Of a stretch of DNA of 64,000 nucleotides, positions 62,620 to 64,000 are shown in pieces (the stretch's first letter is position 1; each line of letters begins with the position of its first letter). The translations under genes were made by a program, and so were the position numbers. The notes below the pieces were generated by a model. It was not told where the DNA came from. It saw nothing but the letters and a program-made list of their open reading frames with translations, and did not search any database. The DNA comes from Bacteroidales bacterium (GTDB lineage: Bacteria; Bacteroidota; Bacteroidia; Bacteroidales; F082): contig JASBYY010000011.1 of assembly GCA_029983675.1 (NCBI GenBank), positions 1 to 64,000 on the forward strand, in the 5' to 3' direction.

Positions 62620-64000
62620 ATGCCAACGGAAACAACAAGGAAATCGATTATCACTGAAATTCAGAAACGAAGCAACAATACAGACCAACTGCTGATGAAC
62701 CAAGGTAGAGTACCTCCTCAGGCCGTCGATTTGGAAGAGGTTGTATTGGGTGCAATGATGCTTGAGAAAGAAGCCGTGAATGCCGTCATCGACATCCTTT
62801 CTCCCGAGGCCTTTTATAAAGATGCTCACCAAAAGATTTACAAAGCGATCAAGGATTTGTTCGGCAAATCGGATCCTATCGACATCCTGACCGTGACCAA
62901 TGAGTTGAAGCAATCCGGGGACCTTGAAACCGTCGGAGGCGCCTATTATATTTCACGACTGACCAACCGTGTCGTCTCGGCTGCCAACATCGAATACCAC
63001 GCCCGTATCATCATGCAGAAACACATTCAGCGTGAACTGATCACCATTTCTTCCGAAGTAATTCACGATGCCTTTGACGATACTACCGATGTTTTTGACC
63101 TATTGGACTCCGCCGAAAACAAGCTTTTCCAAGTCGGCGAAAACAATCTGCGGCGCAGTTTCTCGAAAATGCAAGAACTTGTGAAAAGCGCCATCATCGA
63201 GATTGAGAATGCCAAAAACACCGACAACACGTTACGCGGCGTGCCCTCAGGCTACACCGAACTCGACAAAATCACGCAAGGCTGGCAGAAATCCGATTTG
63301 ATCATCCTTGCCGCACGTCCCAGTATGGGTAAAACCGCCTTCGCATTGAACCTTGCACGCAATGCCGCCGTTGAATTCAACAGACCCATCGCTTTCTTTT
63401 CTTTGGAAATGTCGTCCGTTCAATTGGCTACGAGATTGATTTCAAGGGAAACCTCGTTGCCTGCCGACAAGCTGCGTTCGGGTAACCTCGAAGATTATGA
63501 ATGGGAACAACTGAACAGCAAAGTGACCCCTTTGACCAACGCCCCTATTTTTATTGACGACACGCCTCAGCTTTCGGTTTTCGAGTTGCGTGCGAAATGC
63601 CGTCGTTTGAAACAACAGTACGACATCCAGATGGTCTTTATCGATTACTTGCAACTGATGTCCACAAAAGGCGAAAACAGAGGCAACCGCGAACAGGAAA
63701 TCAGCATGATATCGCGTTCGCTGAAGAGCTTGGCAAAAGAATTGGAAATCCCCGTGCTGGCACTATCCCAGCTCAGCCGTAATGTAGAAACCCGCCCCGG
63801 ATCGAAAAAGCCCATTCTCTCCGACTTGCGCGAATCAGGGGCCATTGAGCAGGATGCCGACATGGTGATGTTCATCTATCGTCCGGAATACTACAAGAAC
63901 GATACTACCGAAGAAGACAAACCCAAGGGCTATACCATCATCGACATTGCAAAACACCGTAACGGAAAGTTGGGCGAGGTGGAGCTGCGCTTCAGCGGAC
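62620..64000 (+). CDS. dnaB: Replicative DNA helicase DnaB, 3' end beyond window
   Basis: At least 460 residues; the frame is open to the window edge. N-terminal domain: PPQAVDLEEVVLGAMMLEKE and FYKDAHQKIYKAI. The RecA-like domain has Walker A ARPSMGKTAFALNLARNA (Lys238), SLEMSSVQLATRLISRE, IDDTPQLSVFELRAKCRRL, MVFIDYLQLMS and LRESGAIEQDADMVMFIYRP. It unwinds DNA at the replication fork. No intein is seen up to the edge. ATG at 62620 gives MPTETTRKSIITEIQ, a usual form. Confidence 0.96.
   Translation, partial: MPTETTRKSIITEIQKRSNNTDQLLMNQGRVPPQAVDLEEVVLGAMMLEKEAVNAVIDILSPEAFYKDAHQKIYKAIKDLFGKSDPIDILTVTNELKQSGDLETVGGAYYISRLTNRVVSAANIEYHARIIMQKHIQRELITISSEVIHDAFDDTTDVFDLLDSAENKLFQVGENNLRRSFSKMQELVKSAIIEIENAKNTDNTLRGVPSGYTELDKITQGWQKSDLIILAARPSMGKTAFALNLARNAAVEFNRPIAFFSLEMSSVQLATRLISRETSLPADKLRSGNLEDYEWEQLNSKVTPLTNAPIFIDDTPQLSVFELRAKCRRLKQQYDIQMVFIDYLQLMSTKGENRGNREQEISMISRSLKSLAKELEIPVLALSQLSRNVETRPGSKKPILSDLRESGAIEQDADMVMFIYRPEYYKNDTTEEDKPKGYTIIDIAKHRNGKLGEVELRFSG

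Overview
The window reads as a chromosomal segment of a Bacteroidota bacterium, most likely a member of the Bacteroidales. The evidence is the TAnnTTTG promoter element in front of many genes, almost no Shine-Dalgarno sequences, a ribosomal protein S16 with a long acidic tail, a Rho factor with a large disordered insertion, DUF3078, DUF3127, TonB and PorV/PorQ-type envelope proteins, a BACON-type lipoprotein, and a type IX secretion (T9SS) sorting domain. The bcd-etfB-etfA cluster at the left edge suggests an anaerobe with acyl-CoA (possibly butyrate) metabolism. No rRNA, tRNA, CRISPR array or complete insertion sequence was seen.

Layout. 1-2072: end of acyl-CoA dehydrogenase, then etfB and etfA. 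2168-5634: yebC, a catalytically dead ArsC-like protein, a LuxR-type regulator coupled to a hemerythrin protein, and rpsP. 6059-13927: DNA polymerase III alpha with a fused N-terminal proofreading exonuclease, thioredoxin, a DUF58 protein, a DnaQ-like exonuclease and threonine aldolase. 14114-24360: an accessory region with a TPR histidine kinase/response regulator pair, two tandem InlB-repeat/propeller lipoproteins, a broken HU-like gene, several unrecognised envelope genes joined by a repeated hairpin, a truncated BACON lipoprotein and an IS3-like remnant. 24394-33141: outer-membrane proteins, split transketolase, phosphodiesterase, TonB and rlmB. 33283-46577: an exported hypothetical protein, S9 peptidase, a deacetylase-like/FemAB-like pair, hybrid histidine kinase, mpl, rho and a Cys/Met PLP enzyme. 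46650-64000: DUF3127, T9SS cargo, TPR protein, gyrA, clpC, cca-miaA, MATE exporter, DUF493, acylphosphatase, two nucleases and the start of dnaB.

The most interesting signal is at 16667-17051. The kinase/regulator operon and the lipoprotein genes are divergent, and each has a 26-bp palindromic site (25 of 26 bases identical) exactly 18 bp upstream of an identical TAATTTTGCAAC promoter element. The palindrome centre falls near -41.5, where a class II activator binds. The simplest reading is that the LuxR-type regulator activates both its own operon and a surface-lipoprotein locus. A possible 47-codon gene with a related promoter lies between them.

Several genes in and near this region are broken (HU-like protein, BACON lipoprotein, IS orfA, PorQ-like barrel), as expected for an evolving accessory locus. 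The rest of the window is mainly core genes in ordinary order.
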